Shown here: positions 57,188-64,000 of the stretch, piece by piece | Layout: each line of letters starts with the position of its first letter | Position numbering within the stretch: the first letter of the stretch is position 1 | NCBI GenBank assembly: GCA_009773515.1 | Contig: WSXX01000005.1 | Location: 62,001-126,000 of the forward strand | DNA from: Bacteroidota bacterium | GTDB taxonomy: Bacteria; Bacteroidota; Bacteroidia; Bacteroidales; Lentimicrobiaceae | Direction: 5' to 3' | DNA: 64,000 nt | Program-made: the position numbers and the translations under genes | The notes under the pieces: model-generated | Seen by the model: the letters and a program-made list of their open reading frames with translations, nothing else | Databases searched by the model: none | What the model was told of the DNA's origin: nothing

Positions 57188-59290
57188 TTATTTAACCAGA
57201 TAGCCTCTTAACTTTAAGATGACATCATCTGTAAGCGATGCAGGCAACTCAGCATAGTGCGAAAATTCCAGACTTGAGCTACCCCTGCCGGATGTAATGG
57301 TACGTAACGTGGTTACATATCCGAACATTTCAGCCATTGGCACATGTGCTTTAACAACCTGGTAACGATTCCGCGATTCTATTCCTTCAACATTCGCCCG
57401 ACGCTTGTTCAAATCGCTGGAGATATCTCCTACATATTCGTCAGGACAATTTACTTCCAGTTTCATGATTGGCTCAAGCAGAACATTACGACCTGTTTTT
57501 GCAGCTTCTCTGAAAGCAACTTTTGCACAAATTTCAAAAGCAAGAGAGTCGGAATCTACATTATGGTATGAACCATCAAGTAATTTGATTTTCAGACTTT
57601 CGAGCGAGAATCCGGCAAGTACACCGTTTTGCATGGCAATACGGAAACCCTTTTCAATAGCCGGAATATATTCTTTTGGGATGTTTCCACCCTTAACTTC
57701 ATTAATAAACTGTAATCCTCGTACCCCTTCATCAGCAGGGCTCATTTCAAACAGAATATCGGCAAATCGTCCGCGTCCACCGGTTTGTTTCTTGTAAACT
57801 TCGCGATGCTGTACAGTACTTGCAAATGCTTCTTTGTAAGCAACCTGTGGATTACCTTTACTGATCTCAATTTTAAACTCACGTTTCAATCTGTCAGCAA
57901 TGATATCAAGGTGCAATTCGCCCATTCCACTGATTACTGTTTGGCCGGTTTCGTTATCAACTCTAACTGTAAAAGTTGGATCTTCTTCAGCAAGCTTATT
58001 CAATGCCTGATCAAGTTTATCAACATCATCCTGAGTTTTTGGCTCAACAGCTGTGCTGATAACTGGTTCGGGAAATACAATATTCTCAAGAATTATGGGA
58101 TGTTTTTCATCACACAATGTATTGCCTGTTCTCACTTCCTTGAAGCCCACAACTGCAGCAATATCTCCGGCTTCAATCTGCTGAAGTGGAAGCTGCTTGT
58201 TTGCATGCATCTGGAAAATACGTGAAATTCTTTCCTTTTTACCGGTAGCGGTATTCAGGACATAGCTTCCTGAGGTAAGTGTACCTGAATAAACTTTAAC
58301 AAAAGCCAATCTTCCAACAAAAGGATCAGTAGCTATTTTGAATGCCAAAGCTGAAAATGGTTCACCTGGATCGGGATGTCTGACTTCCTCGTTCCCTGTG
58401 CTGGGATTAACACCCATGATTGATTCAATTTCAGCAGGATTTGGAAGGTATGAAATGATTGCGTCGAGCAATGGCTGAACGCCTTTGTTTTTAAATGATG
58501 CGCCACATAATACGGGAGTAATTCTGTGCTCAATTGTAGCTTTACGAATTACAGCACGCATTTCATCAGGAGTGATGGAATTGTGGTCAGCCATAAACTT
58601 CTCGAAAAGTGATTCGTCTTCTTCGGCAACACCTTCGATAAGTTTGAGTCTGTATTCTTCAACAACCTCAACAAGATCAGCAGGTACATCCTGTTCAGTA
58701 AAGATTAATCCCTGAGAATCGTTATCCCAAACAATGGCTTTGTTGGTAACCAGATCCACAACACCGGTAAAAGTATCTTCTTCACCAATGGGAATCTGCA
58801 AAGGAATTGGATTTGCGCCTAGCTTCTCTTTCATCTGGTTAATTACACCAAAAAAATCAGCGCCTGACCTATCCATTTTATTTACAAAACTGATGCGGGG
58901 TACATTGTATTTATCAGCTTGTTTCCAGACTGTTTCGCTTTGTGGTTCAACACCACCAACAGCACAGAACAATGCAACAGCACCATCAAGAACCCTGAGT
59001 GAACGTTCTACCTCAACGGTAAAATCTACGTGCCCGGGAGTATCGATAATATTAATTTTAAATTGTTCACCACGGCAATCCCAGAAAACTGAAGTTGCAG
59101 CTGAAGTAATGGTAATACCTCTTTCCTGTTCCTGGATCATCCAGTCCATAGTAGCGGTACCTTCATGAACTTCACCTAACTTATAGCTATTGCCGGTATA
59201 ATACAAAATCCGCTCAGTCGTCGTGGTTTTACCCGCGTCGATGTGCGCCATGATGCCGATGTTGCGTGTATGTGCTAATTTGCCGTACAT
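57188..59290 (-). CDS. fusA: Elongation factor G
   Basis: 700 residues, five domains. GTPase motifs: [19 protein letters not shown] (G1), [10 protein letters not shown] (G2), [10 protein letters not shown] (G3) and [10 protein letters not shown] (G4). Domain IV ([19 protein letters not shown]) and domain V close the protein. EF-G drives translocation. It lies between rpsG (45 bases) and rpsJ (30 bases); no tuf follows, unlike the Escherichia coli str operon. Confidence 0.98.
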   Translation of the reverse strand: MYGKLAHTRNIGIMAHIDAGKTTTTERILYYTGNSYKLGEVHEGTATMDWMIQEQERGITITSAATSVFWDCRGEQFKINIIDTPGHVDFTVEVERSLRVLDGAVALFCAVGGVEPQSETVWKQADKYNVPRISFVNKMDRSGADFFGVINQMKEKLGANPIPLQIPIGEEDTFTGVVDLVTNKAIVWDNDSQGLIFTEQDVPADLVEVVEEYRLKLIEGVAEEDESLFEKFMADHNSITPDEMRAVIRKATIEHRITPVLCGASFKNKGVQPLLDAIISYLPNPAEIESIMGVNPSTGNEEVRHPDPGEPFSALAFKIATDPFVGRLAFVKVYSGTLTSGSYVLNTATGKKERISRIFQMHANKQLPLQQIEAGDIAAVVGFKEVRTGNTLCDEKHPIILENIVFPEPVISTAVEPKTQDDVDKLDQALNKLAEEDPTFTVRVDNETGQTVISGMGELHLDIIADRLKREFKIEISKGNPQVAYKEAFASTVQHREVYKKQTGGRGRFADILFEMSPADEGVRGLQFINEVKGGNIPKEYIPAIEKGFRIAMQNGVLAGFSLESLKIKLLDGSYHNVDSDSLAFEICAKVAFREAAKTGRNVLLEPIMKLEVNCPDEYVGDISSDLNKRRANVEGIESRNRYQVVKAHVPMAEMFGYVTTLRTITSGRGSSSLEFSHYAELPASLTDDVILKLRGYLVK

Positions 59291-59335
59291 CAGATTTTGT
59301 ATTCTTGTGGTTTGGTTTAAATTAAAAATTAATTT

Positions 59336-59803
59336 TTAGAAGCGGAAGTGAGAGAATGCCTTGTTGGCGTCGGCCATACGGTGGGTATCTTCTTTCTTCT
59401 TGAAAGCAGCTCCTTCTTCTTTGTAAGCTGCCATGATTTCACCGGCGAGTTTTGCACTCATGGTTTTTTCGTGGCGTCTGCGTGAATAAAGAATCAGATT
59501 CTTCATTCCTATTGAGCTTTTGCGACCAGGGCGGATTTCTGAAGGAATCTGAAAGGTAGCACCACCAATACGGCGGCTGCGAACCTCAACATTAGGAGTT
59601 ACATTATTCAATCCTTTTTTCCAGATTTCCAGACCATCTTCGCCGGTTTTCTCAGAAACTACTGCAATGGCATCGTAAAATATCTGGAAAGCCAGGTTCT
59701 TCTTCCCGGTGTACATCAGATTATTAACGAATTTAGTCACGAGTACATCATTGAACTTCGGGTCAGGAAGAATGATTCTCTTTTTGGGTTTTGATTTCCT
59801 CAT
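59336..59803 (-). CDS. rpsG: 30S ribosomal protein uS7
   Basis: 155 residues. [40 protein letters not shown] and [20 protein letters not shown] identify S7, which organises the 30S head and contacts E-site tRNA. 34 bases after rpsL. Confidence 0.98.
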   Translation of the reverse strand: MRKSKPKKRIILPDPKFNDVLVTKFVNNLMYTGKKNLAFQIFYDAIAVVSEKTGEDGLEIWKKGLNNVTPNVEVRSRRIGGATFQIPSEIRPGRKSSIGMKNLILYSRRRHEKTMSAKLAGEIMAAYKEEGAAFKKKEDTHRMADANKAFSHFRF

Positions 59804-59837
59804 TGCTTTATACTTTGACTTTTACCTGTAGTCAGAT

Positions 59838-60254
59838 TTATTTCTTACCTTTTCCTTTTACTGGTGCAGCTGCAACTTTACCGCCTTTTGGACGTTTGGT
59901 TCCATATTTTGACCTGCGTTGGTTTCTGCCATCAACTCCTGAAGTATCAAGTGCTCCGCGAATGATGTGATACCTTACGCCAGGAAGGTCTTTAACCCTG
60001 CCACCACGAATCATTACAATTGAGTGCTCTTGAAGGTTATGTCCTTCGCCCGGAATATAGGCATTTACCTCTTTGCCGTTGGTAAGCCTTACCCTGGCAA
60101 CTTTACGCATGGCTGAATTGGGTTTCTTTGGTGTGGTGGTATAAACCCTCACACAAACACCCCTTCGCTGCGGGCAAGAATCCAGAGCCGGTGATTTACT
60201 CTTCTCGGTTAACTTGTTACGTCCTTTACGAACCAATTGCGAAATTGTAGGCAT
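59838..60254 (-). CDS. rpsL: 30S ribosomal protein uS12
   Basis: 138 residues. [20 protein letters not shown], the decoding-site loop [20 protein letters not shown] and [20 protein letters not shown] are intact, with wild-type Lys residues at the decoding-site positions. The C-terminal [15 protein letters not shown] is a short extension. First gene of the 18-kb ribosomal supercluster. Two promoters lie upstream. Confidence 0.98.
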   Translation of the reverse strand: MPTISQLVRKGRNKLTEKSKSPALDSCPQRRGVCVRVYTTTPKKPNSAMRKVARVRLTNGKEVNAYIPGEGHNLQEHSIVMIRGGRVKDLPGVRYHIIRGALDTSGVDGRNQRRSKYGTKRPKGGKVAAAPVKGKGKK

Positions 60255-60310
60255 ATCAATACTTTTAATTTGATTTGTTGTTACTCGGCTACCCTTTTTT
60301 TTGGGGACTG

Positions 60311-60340
60311 CAAAAGTACACCATTATTTTAAATTTACAA
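60311..60340 (-). promoter_or_regulatory. Inner promoter of the str operon (P1)
   Basis: On the minus strand TTG (60340-60338), 19-base spacer, TACTTTTG (60318-60311), followed by CAGTCCCC. The rpsL ATG is about 56 bases downstream. Confidence 0.85.
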
Positions 60341-60657
60341 TAGGCTGAACAAAAATTATTTACAGTTTTTTCAACACATTGCTTTCAAACATGAAAGTGC
60401 TGAAAAATGAAATAATCCAGTCGCCGGGATTGAAATTCTGAAATATCTGAAGGGAAATGGTAAGGGAAGACATATTTAGCCTTTGAAGGCTGAAAGACTA
60501 ACCAATGCTCCTTTTTTAAAGTTGCCTTAGCGGCAGTTAGCATCAATTGAAACCTATGTTGTCTTACTTTATCAGGTTTCCCGGATTATAAAAATCTCAG
60601 AAAAATTTTGCTTTTCAGGGGTTTAATCAGTAAACGTTCCCCTCAAATGCGGCTGCA

Positions 60658-60687
60658 AAAGTACACATTTATTTCACTGGTGCAACT
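60658..60687 (-). promoter_or_regulatory. Outer promoter of the str operon (P2)
   Basis: On the minus strand TTG (60687-60685), 19-base spacer, TACTTTTG (60665-60658), followed by CAGCCGC. It shares the stretch TGTACTTTTGCAG with P1, 347 bases away. Confidence 0.8.
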
Positions 60688-60766
60688 TTTTCTTAAATAA
60701 TTTTTGCAATTATTTGAAATTATTGATAACAAGCTCGTTCTGAAGTAAATCGGGCATATAATGAAA

Positions 60767-61516
60767 TTACAACAATTCGCGCAGCCGCTTGTATCCTTCT
60801 GCACTTGCTTTGAGTTTTGCGCCGCACTTCAGCACTACCAGATGGGTATCCTTCCCATAAAGATCAACTGACACTATCTGACTGACATTTACTATATGAC
60901 TGCGATGAATGCGGATAAATCCGTTTTTGGGGAGATGTGCTTCAAAATACTTCATTGTCTTTTCTTTAAGATGATTACCCTGTGAAGAATAAATCATCAC
61001 ATAGTCATCCTGTGCTTCAACATAAAATATTGTATCAGTTGGAATTACAACAATACGCGACCCAAGCCGGGCCACAACACGGTCAATTTCCACCACAGAC
61101 TTTTCCAGCTGATGTCTAAGGTCTTCGACGGGTTGTTGCGCCAATGTTTGTTTTTCAGCAATTCGGGCTACAGCGCGATCAACTGCTTGCTGAAAACGGG
61201 AAGCCGAAAATGGTTTTAATAAATAATCGACTGCATTCATCTCAAAAGCTTTGATGGCAAACTCATCATAAGCAGTTGTAAATATGATGTGCGGAGGATC
61301 ATTTATCAGCTCCAGCAATTCGAAACCGGTAATCTTCGGCATCTGAATATCAAGAAATATCAGATCAGGGTTAATCTCCTGAATGGCTTTAAGGGCATCA
61401 AAACCATTTTCGCATTCACCTGCGATTTCAATGTTGCTGAATGCAGCCAGATAATGTTTAACCAGCTCTCTTGCCGGTGGCTCATCATCAATGATCAGTA
61501 CCTTTACTTTTTCCAT
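60767..61516 (-). CDS. LytTR-family response regulator
   Basis: 249 residues. The receiver domain (1-120) has acidic residues Asp10 and Asp11, phospho-acceptor Asp56 (FLDIQMP), Thr80/Thr81 and Lys101. The LytTR DNA-binding domain (about 145-249) contains IPTDTIFYVEAQDDYVMIYS and FIRIHRSHIVNVSQIVSVDL. The gene overlaps the end of the kinase gene by 29 bases, so the two are a pair. LytTR regulators of this type in Bacteroidota often control membrane or envelope genes; the direct target could be the upstream LiaF-like gene (inference). Confidence 0.95.
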   Translation of the reverse strand: MEKVKVLIIDDEPPARELVKHYLAAFSNIEIAGECENGFDALKAIQEINPDLIFLDIQMPKITGFELLELINDPPHIIFTTAYDEFAIKAFEMNAVDYLLKPFSASRFQQAVDRAVARIAEKQTLAQQPVEDLRHQLEKSVVEIDRVVARLGSRIVVIPTDTIFYVEAQDDYVMIYSSQGNHLKEKTMKYFEAHLPKNGFIRIHRSHIVNVSQIVSVDLYGKDTHLVVLKCGAKLKASAEGYKRLRELL

Positions 61517-62558
61517 ATTGAGGTATGCTGAGTTTTACTTCAAAAATTCCATTGTTTTTTATTACCTGCACCAGATCACTGATGCCGTAGATCATTCTGA
61601 GTCTTTTTATGACATTGCTCAGACCAGTTCCGGTGCCATTCTTGCCTGAAGCTGATTGATCGTAGTTATTGGAAATACTCACAATCAGCCGCTGACCTTC
61701 GATAAAGACTTCTATGCGAACAATCGAATCGCCAGGGGTATCATAAATACCATGTTTAACTGAGTTTTCTACAAGTGGCTGCAGAATCATAGGCGGTATC
61801 GGCCATTGGTCTGCTTCATTCTGAATAATTTCTTCAACCACCAGCCTGTTTCCAAATCTCACTTTTTCAATTTCAAGATATAACCTTAAATGGTGAAGTT
61901 CCTGTTTTAAAGTACTGAACCTTTCATTGGTAAAACTGAGGGAGTAGCGCATAAAATCAGAAAGATTAATCACCATCTCCTGGGCTTTTGCAGGATTTGT
62001 AATGGTAAGTGAACTGATAGAATTGAGTGCATTAAAAAGGAAGTGTGGTTTGATCTGGGCTCGCAAAGAGTTAAGTTCACTTTCGTGAAGCAGCACCTGA
62101 AGCGACTCTTCCCGAACCCTTCGTTCCGCAAGATTCTGGTAATTGATCACAAGGTAGAAAACAACAACAAGTATAATATATAGGAGTATGCCGGCAATCA
62201 GTCTGACAATAAGTGTCTGATTCATCTGATTCATATAAACTTCATCATTGCCCGAAATAAACCCCATGATGTAATAACCTGAACCAAACCATATAAGCAG
62301 TGTAACAGCGCTGATGGTAAGATGCCGGATAATTATTTCCTGACGGTTTACGCTCTCAAAATCGGAGAACTTAACCAGAAACCAGAGCCCGATGCCAAGG
62401 ATTCCAAGAATTGTATTGAAAACAAGGGCTTCGGCAACCGCAAGAGAAAGTTTTATATCAAGCTGCAGACTTAAAATCAGAAAATGTATTGCAGCTATCA
62501 AAAAGAACAAGCCTAAATAGACCGGCAATAATTTAGTAAGATTGTACTTTGCAAACAT
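61488..62558 (-). CDS. LytS-type sensor histidine kinase
   Basis: 356 residues. Four transmembrane helices (about 12-30, 43-62, 80-98 and 117-140) have no large external domain, so it may sense a change in the membrane. The kinase core has the phosphorylated His172 (IKPHFLFNALN), the N box (MILQPLVENSVKHG) and the glycine-rich GTGLSNVIKRL ATP lid. It belongs to the His_kinase (PF06580) group that pairs with LytTR regulators. The start is 18 bases downstream of the LiaF-like stop. Confidence 0.94.
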   Translation of the reverse strand: MFAKYNLTKLLPVYLGLFFLIAAIHFLILSLQLDIKLSLAVAEALVFNTILGILGIGLWFLVKFSDFESVNRQEIIIRHLTISAVTLLIWFGSGYYIMGFISGNDEVYMNQMNQTLIVRLIAGILLYIILVVVFYLVINYQNLAERRVREESLQVLLHESELNSLRAQIKPHFLFNALNSISSLTITNPAKAQEMVINLSDFMRYSLSFTNERFSTLKQELHHLRLYLEIEKVRFGNRLVVEEIIQNEADQWPIPPMILQPLVENSVKHGIYDTPGDSIVRIEVFIEGQRLIVSISNNYDQSASGKNGTGTGLSNVIKRLRMIYGISDLVQVIKNNGIFEVKLSIPQYGKSKGTDH

Positions 62559-62576
62559 GGCAGTTTATTTACCTGA

Positions 62577-63326
62577 TTAATAACTTTTCAGCTCTCCGCC
62601 TCCAAATATGGCTACGCCTTCAATTATCAGGGTTTTATTGTGATCTACGTTAAGGTTGTGTCTTTTATCAGCAAATCCGCCAAAAACATTTACAATCTCC
62701 ATTTTTACATTCCAGTCATTGGGTACAATTAAAGTTGTTCCTCCGAAAACTGCAACCAGCTCTATCTTGTTTACTCCAGGAGCCAGCTGACATTGTGTAA
62801 GATCAAGTTTTGAACCTCCAAAAACTGCAATTATTTCGCCTCCTTTAAAGTTCGTGGAGTGTAAAATACGTTCACTTCCTCCAAAAACAGAAGCTTCTTC
62901 AATAACATCTCCATCAGAGCCGGATACTCTGGTTTTATTGCGGCGAAATCTGGTTAACATAGGACATGACGCATTTGAGAAAATCAAAAAGACACCAACT
63001 ATAATTATAATCACAGGCCAGAAAAAGGTAAACAGGTTAAATGACAGATCGTAATATCTGTCGATCAGGAATGCCCCGCCGATAGCCAGGAACAAAAGCC
63101 CCCATGAGATTTTGCGCTCGGCCACATTAATTATTCCTATAGCAACCAGCAACATAGGCCACGAGAAAATTACACGCCAGGTCTGCTGATCAATAACCTG
63201 CATATTCCTGAGCATATATAATAATCCAAATGCAACAATCATTAAACCGATCACCATAGTTTTGGCAGGGTTACGTTGCTGATGATGCTTTTTCATGAAA
63301 TTTTCTTCTTTGTTATAAGTTTCCAT
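62577..63326 (-). CDS. LiaF-like membrane protein (DUF5668 plus LiaF C-terminal repeats)
   Basis: 249 residues from the ATG at 63326; an in-frame TTG three codons upstream is less likely. Four short helices (about 24-110) form the DUF5668 region. The C-terminal half carries five VFGG/AFGG-type turns (ASVFGGSERI, IAVFGGSKL, VAVFGGTTL, VNVFGGFAD and VAIFGGGEL), the beta-helix-like repeats found in LiaF. LiaF holds the LiaS kinase inactive in Firmicutes; here a LytS/LytT pair follows in the same unit, so a similar envelope-stress brake is plausible (inference). Confidence 0.88.
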   Translation of the reverse strand: METYNKEENFMKKHHQQRNPAKTMVIGLMIVAFGLLYMLRNMQVIDQQTWRVIFSWPMLLVAIGIINVAERKISWGLLFLAIGGAFLIDRYYDLSFNLFTFFWPVIIIIVGVFLIFSNASCPMLTRFRRNKTRVSGSDGDVIEEASVFGGSERILHSTNFKGGEIIAVFGGSKLDLTQCQLAPGVNKIELVAVFGGTTLIVPNDWNVKMEIVNVFGGFADKRHNLNVDHNKTLIIEGVAIFGGGELKSY

Positions 63327-63365
63327 CTTTGTCAAGGTTTAAAGTTTTTAATTCGTTTAGTGCTG

Positions 63366-63373
63366 CAAATTTA
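63366..63373 (-). promoter_or_regulatory. Candidate -7 box (TAAATTTG) for the LiaF-LytS-LytT unit
   Basis: TAAATTTG on the minus strand, followed by CAGC as in the str promoters, about 40 bases before the ATG at 63326. A CAAA on the plus strand at 63387-63390 gives a -33 at only 13 bases, too short. Confidence 0.5.
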
Positions 63374-63450
63374 GCATCATCTGAATCAAAGCAGATTGAT
63401 GAAATCGGTAAACTACGGAAATATACCGGCAAACGCAGAAAAAAAGACAT

Positions 63451-63480
63451 AAAAAAAACCGGGGTTTACCAGGCCCCGGT
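63451..63480 (-). terminator. Terminator after the small unknown gene
   Basis: ACCGGGG (63458-63464) pairs with CCCCGGT (63474-63480). On the minus strand eight T follow the stem. Confidence 0.9.
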
Positions 63481-63531
63481 CCAACACATTACTCACCAAA
63501 AAACCAGGAGAATTTCTCCCGATAATATTTT

Positions 63532-63804
63532 CTACATGTCTGCGTCAGGCAGATCAGGCAAACCATTTAAATTATCGAGGTAACGTTTGATATTGAACGC
63601 TTCCCCAAATTTCATCAATCGGAATAATTCGACGTGAACTACCATTGATATAAGTCGTTTTGCTTCCAGTTCGGTAAATGAATCATCAAGCAATCTTTTG
63701 TAAGTAAGCGCAGTTTCAGGAGGATCGCTTTGACGAATCTGCTTATCGATTATTTGTTCGATAACCAGACCTATGCTGTCTCCTCTTTTAGAATAGTTGA
63801 ACAT
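63532..63804 (-). CDS. Small helical protein, function unknown
   Basis: 90 residues, no signal peptide or membrane segment. The sequence alternates charged and hydrophobic residues in helices at about 8-24 (RGDSIGLVIEQIIDKQIRQ), 30-58 (TALTYKRLLDDSFTELEAKR) and 60-75, with an acidic tail (LPDLPDADM). I recognise no family. It is a complete gene: ATG at 63804, stop at 63532 and a strong terminator downstream. It lies ahead of the LiaF-like gene but the terminator keeps them separate. A weak -7-like TACTTTTC stands at 63869-63862. Confidence 0.65.
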   Translation of the reverse strand: MFNYSKRGDSIGLVIEQIIDKQIRQSDPPETALTYKRLLDDSFTELEAKRLISMVVHVELFRLMKFGEAFNIKRYLDNLNGLPDLPDADM

Positions 63805-64000
63805 AGTAGTTTCAGATTTAATTTATCCCGAAGTGTTCAACATAATAATCTCCGTGGCGCAGAAAAGTAATGTACCCAAACACAATTTAGAACACATCTA
63901 AATAAGAACTTTCTGAATAAAAAGCAATCGCCAACTGCTTAATAAGATATCTGTTACAGCTCCATCAGCGGGTTCCTGAAAAAGCTTTATGCATAGATTG
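63805..64000. other. Non-coding end of the window
   Basis: No reading frame is supported here. A weak stem AAGCA/TGCTT at about 63921-63942 may be part of a terminator for a gene outside the window. Confidence 0.4.

Larger units (their letters stand above)
60255..60766. other. Leader region of the str operon, 512 bases without a supported gene
   Basis: It holds two matched promoters (60311-60340 and 60658-60687). The RNA made from the outer one would have an untranslated leader of roughly 400 bases with small stems: AGCC-TTCAAA-GGCT (near 60478-60491) and TGCC-GCTAA-GGCA (near 60525-60537) on the minus strand. No T-run terminator is seen between lytT and the outer promoter. Confidence 0.6.

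Noticed and set aside
60385-60543. A 52-codon open frame on the minus strand in the str leader (ATG at 60543).
   Set aside because: It has no ribosome binding site and no family resemblance, and it lies between two promoters in a leader. Treated as chance.

Overview
The window comes from a member of the Bacteroidota, most likely the Bacteroidales or a close relative. Three things point there: promoters of the form TTG-N19-TAnnTTTG instead of -35/-10 boxes, secreted proteins ending in type IX secretion (T9SS) sorting domains, and a DUF3467 gene directly after rpoC. Leader sequences are AT-rich and clear Shine-Dalgarno sites are rare. Almost every gene lies on the minus strand, so operons read from high to low coordinates.

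Layout. 1-2430: the N-terminal part of a trans-sulfuration PLP enzyme, a UPF0251 zinc-ribbon DNA-binding protein, a UPF0316 membrane protein and a small two-helix membrane protein. 2447-17920: one long information-processing block, read as rpsU, xerC, hpf, tRNA-Thr(TGT), tRNA-Tyr, tRNA-Gly, tRNA-Thr(GGT), tuf, tRNA-Trp, secE, nusG, rplK, rplA, rplJ, rplL, rpoB, rpoC, DUF3467. 17960-41892: a mixed region with a DPP IV peptidase, a lone tRNA-Val, a polytopic acyltransferase-like protein, T9SS cargo proteins, a membrane polyferredoxin with an extra C-terminal half, a secreted EEP-family hydrolase, a ComEC-like protein, a TPR lipoprotein, a surE/lpxB cluster, DUF502, Maf, a UbiA prenyltransferase, a KdsC-like phosphatase, a DUF2520 dehydrogenase, a CcmF-type cytochrome c assembly protein, a GNAT-like protein and enolase. 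42030-60254: the complete str-S10-spc-alpha supercluster, rpsL to rplQ, with map, infA and rpmJ inside it. 60255-60766: a 512-base leader with two near-identical promoters. 60767-63804: a LytT-type response regulator, a LytS-type kinase, a LiaF-like membrane protein and a small unknown protein.

How the genes work together. Two blocks make most of the transcription and translation machinery: RNA polymerase beta, beta' and alpha, NusG, SecE/SecY, EF-Tu, EF-G, IF-1 and over thirty ribosomal proteins. The region between them is mainly envelope biogenesis (lipid A, KDO, prenyl lipids, secreted peptidase, T9SS cargo) and redox assembly (CcmF, polyferredoxin). The last cluster looks like an envelope-stress sensing system.

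I found no CRISPR array, prophage, insertion sequence, restriction system, defence island or biosynthetic gene cluster. The most useful observations are regulatory: a uniform set of promoters with exact spacing, hairpins in the rplL-rpoB, rpoB-rpoC and tuf-tRNA-Trp spacers, a palindrome over the promoter of the polyferredoxin gene, a tandem hairpin repeat family at 22.7-22.9 kb, and the two-promoter leader of the str operon.
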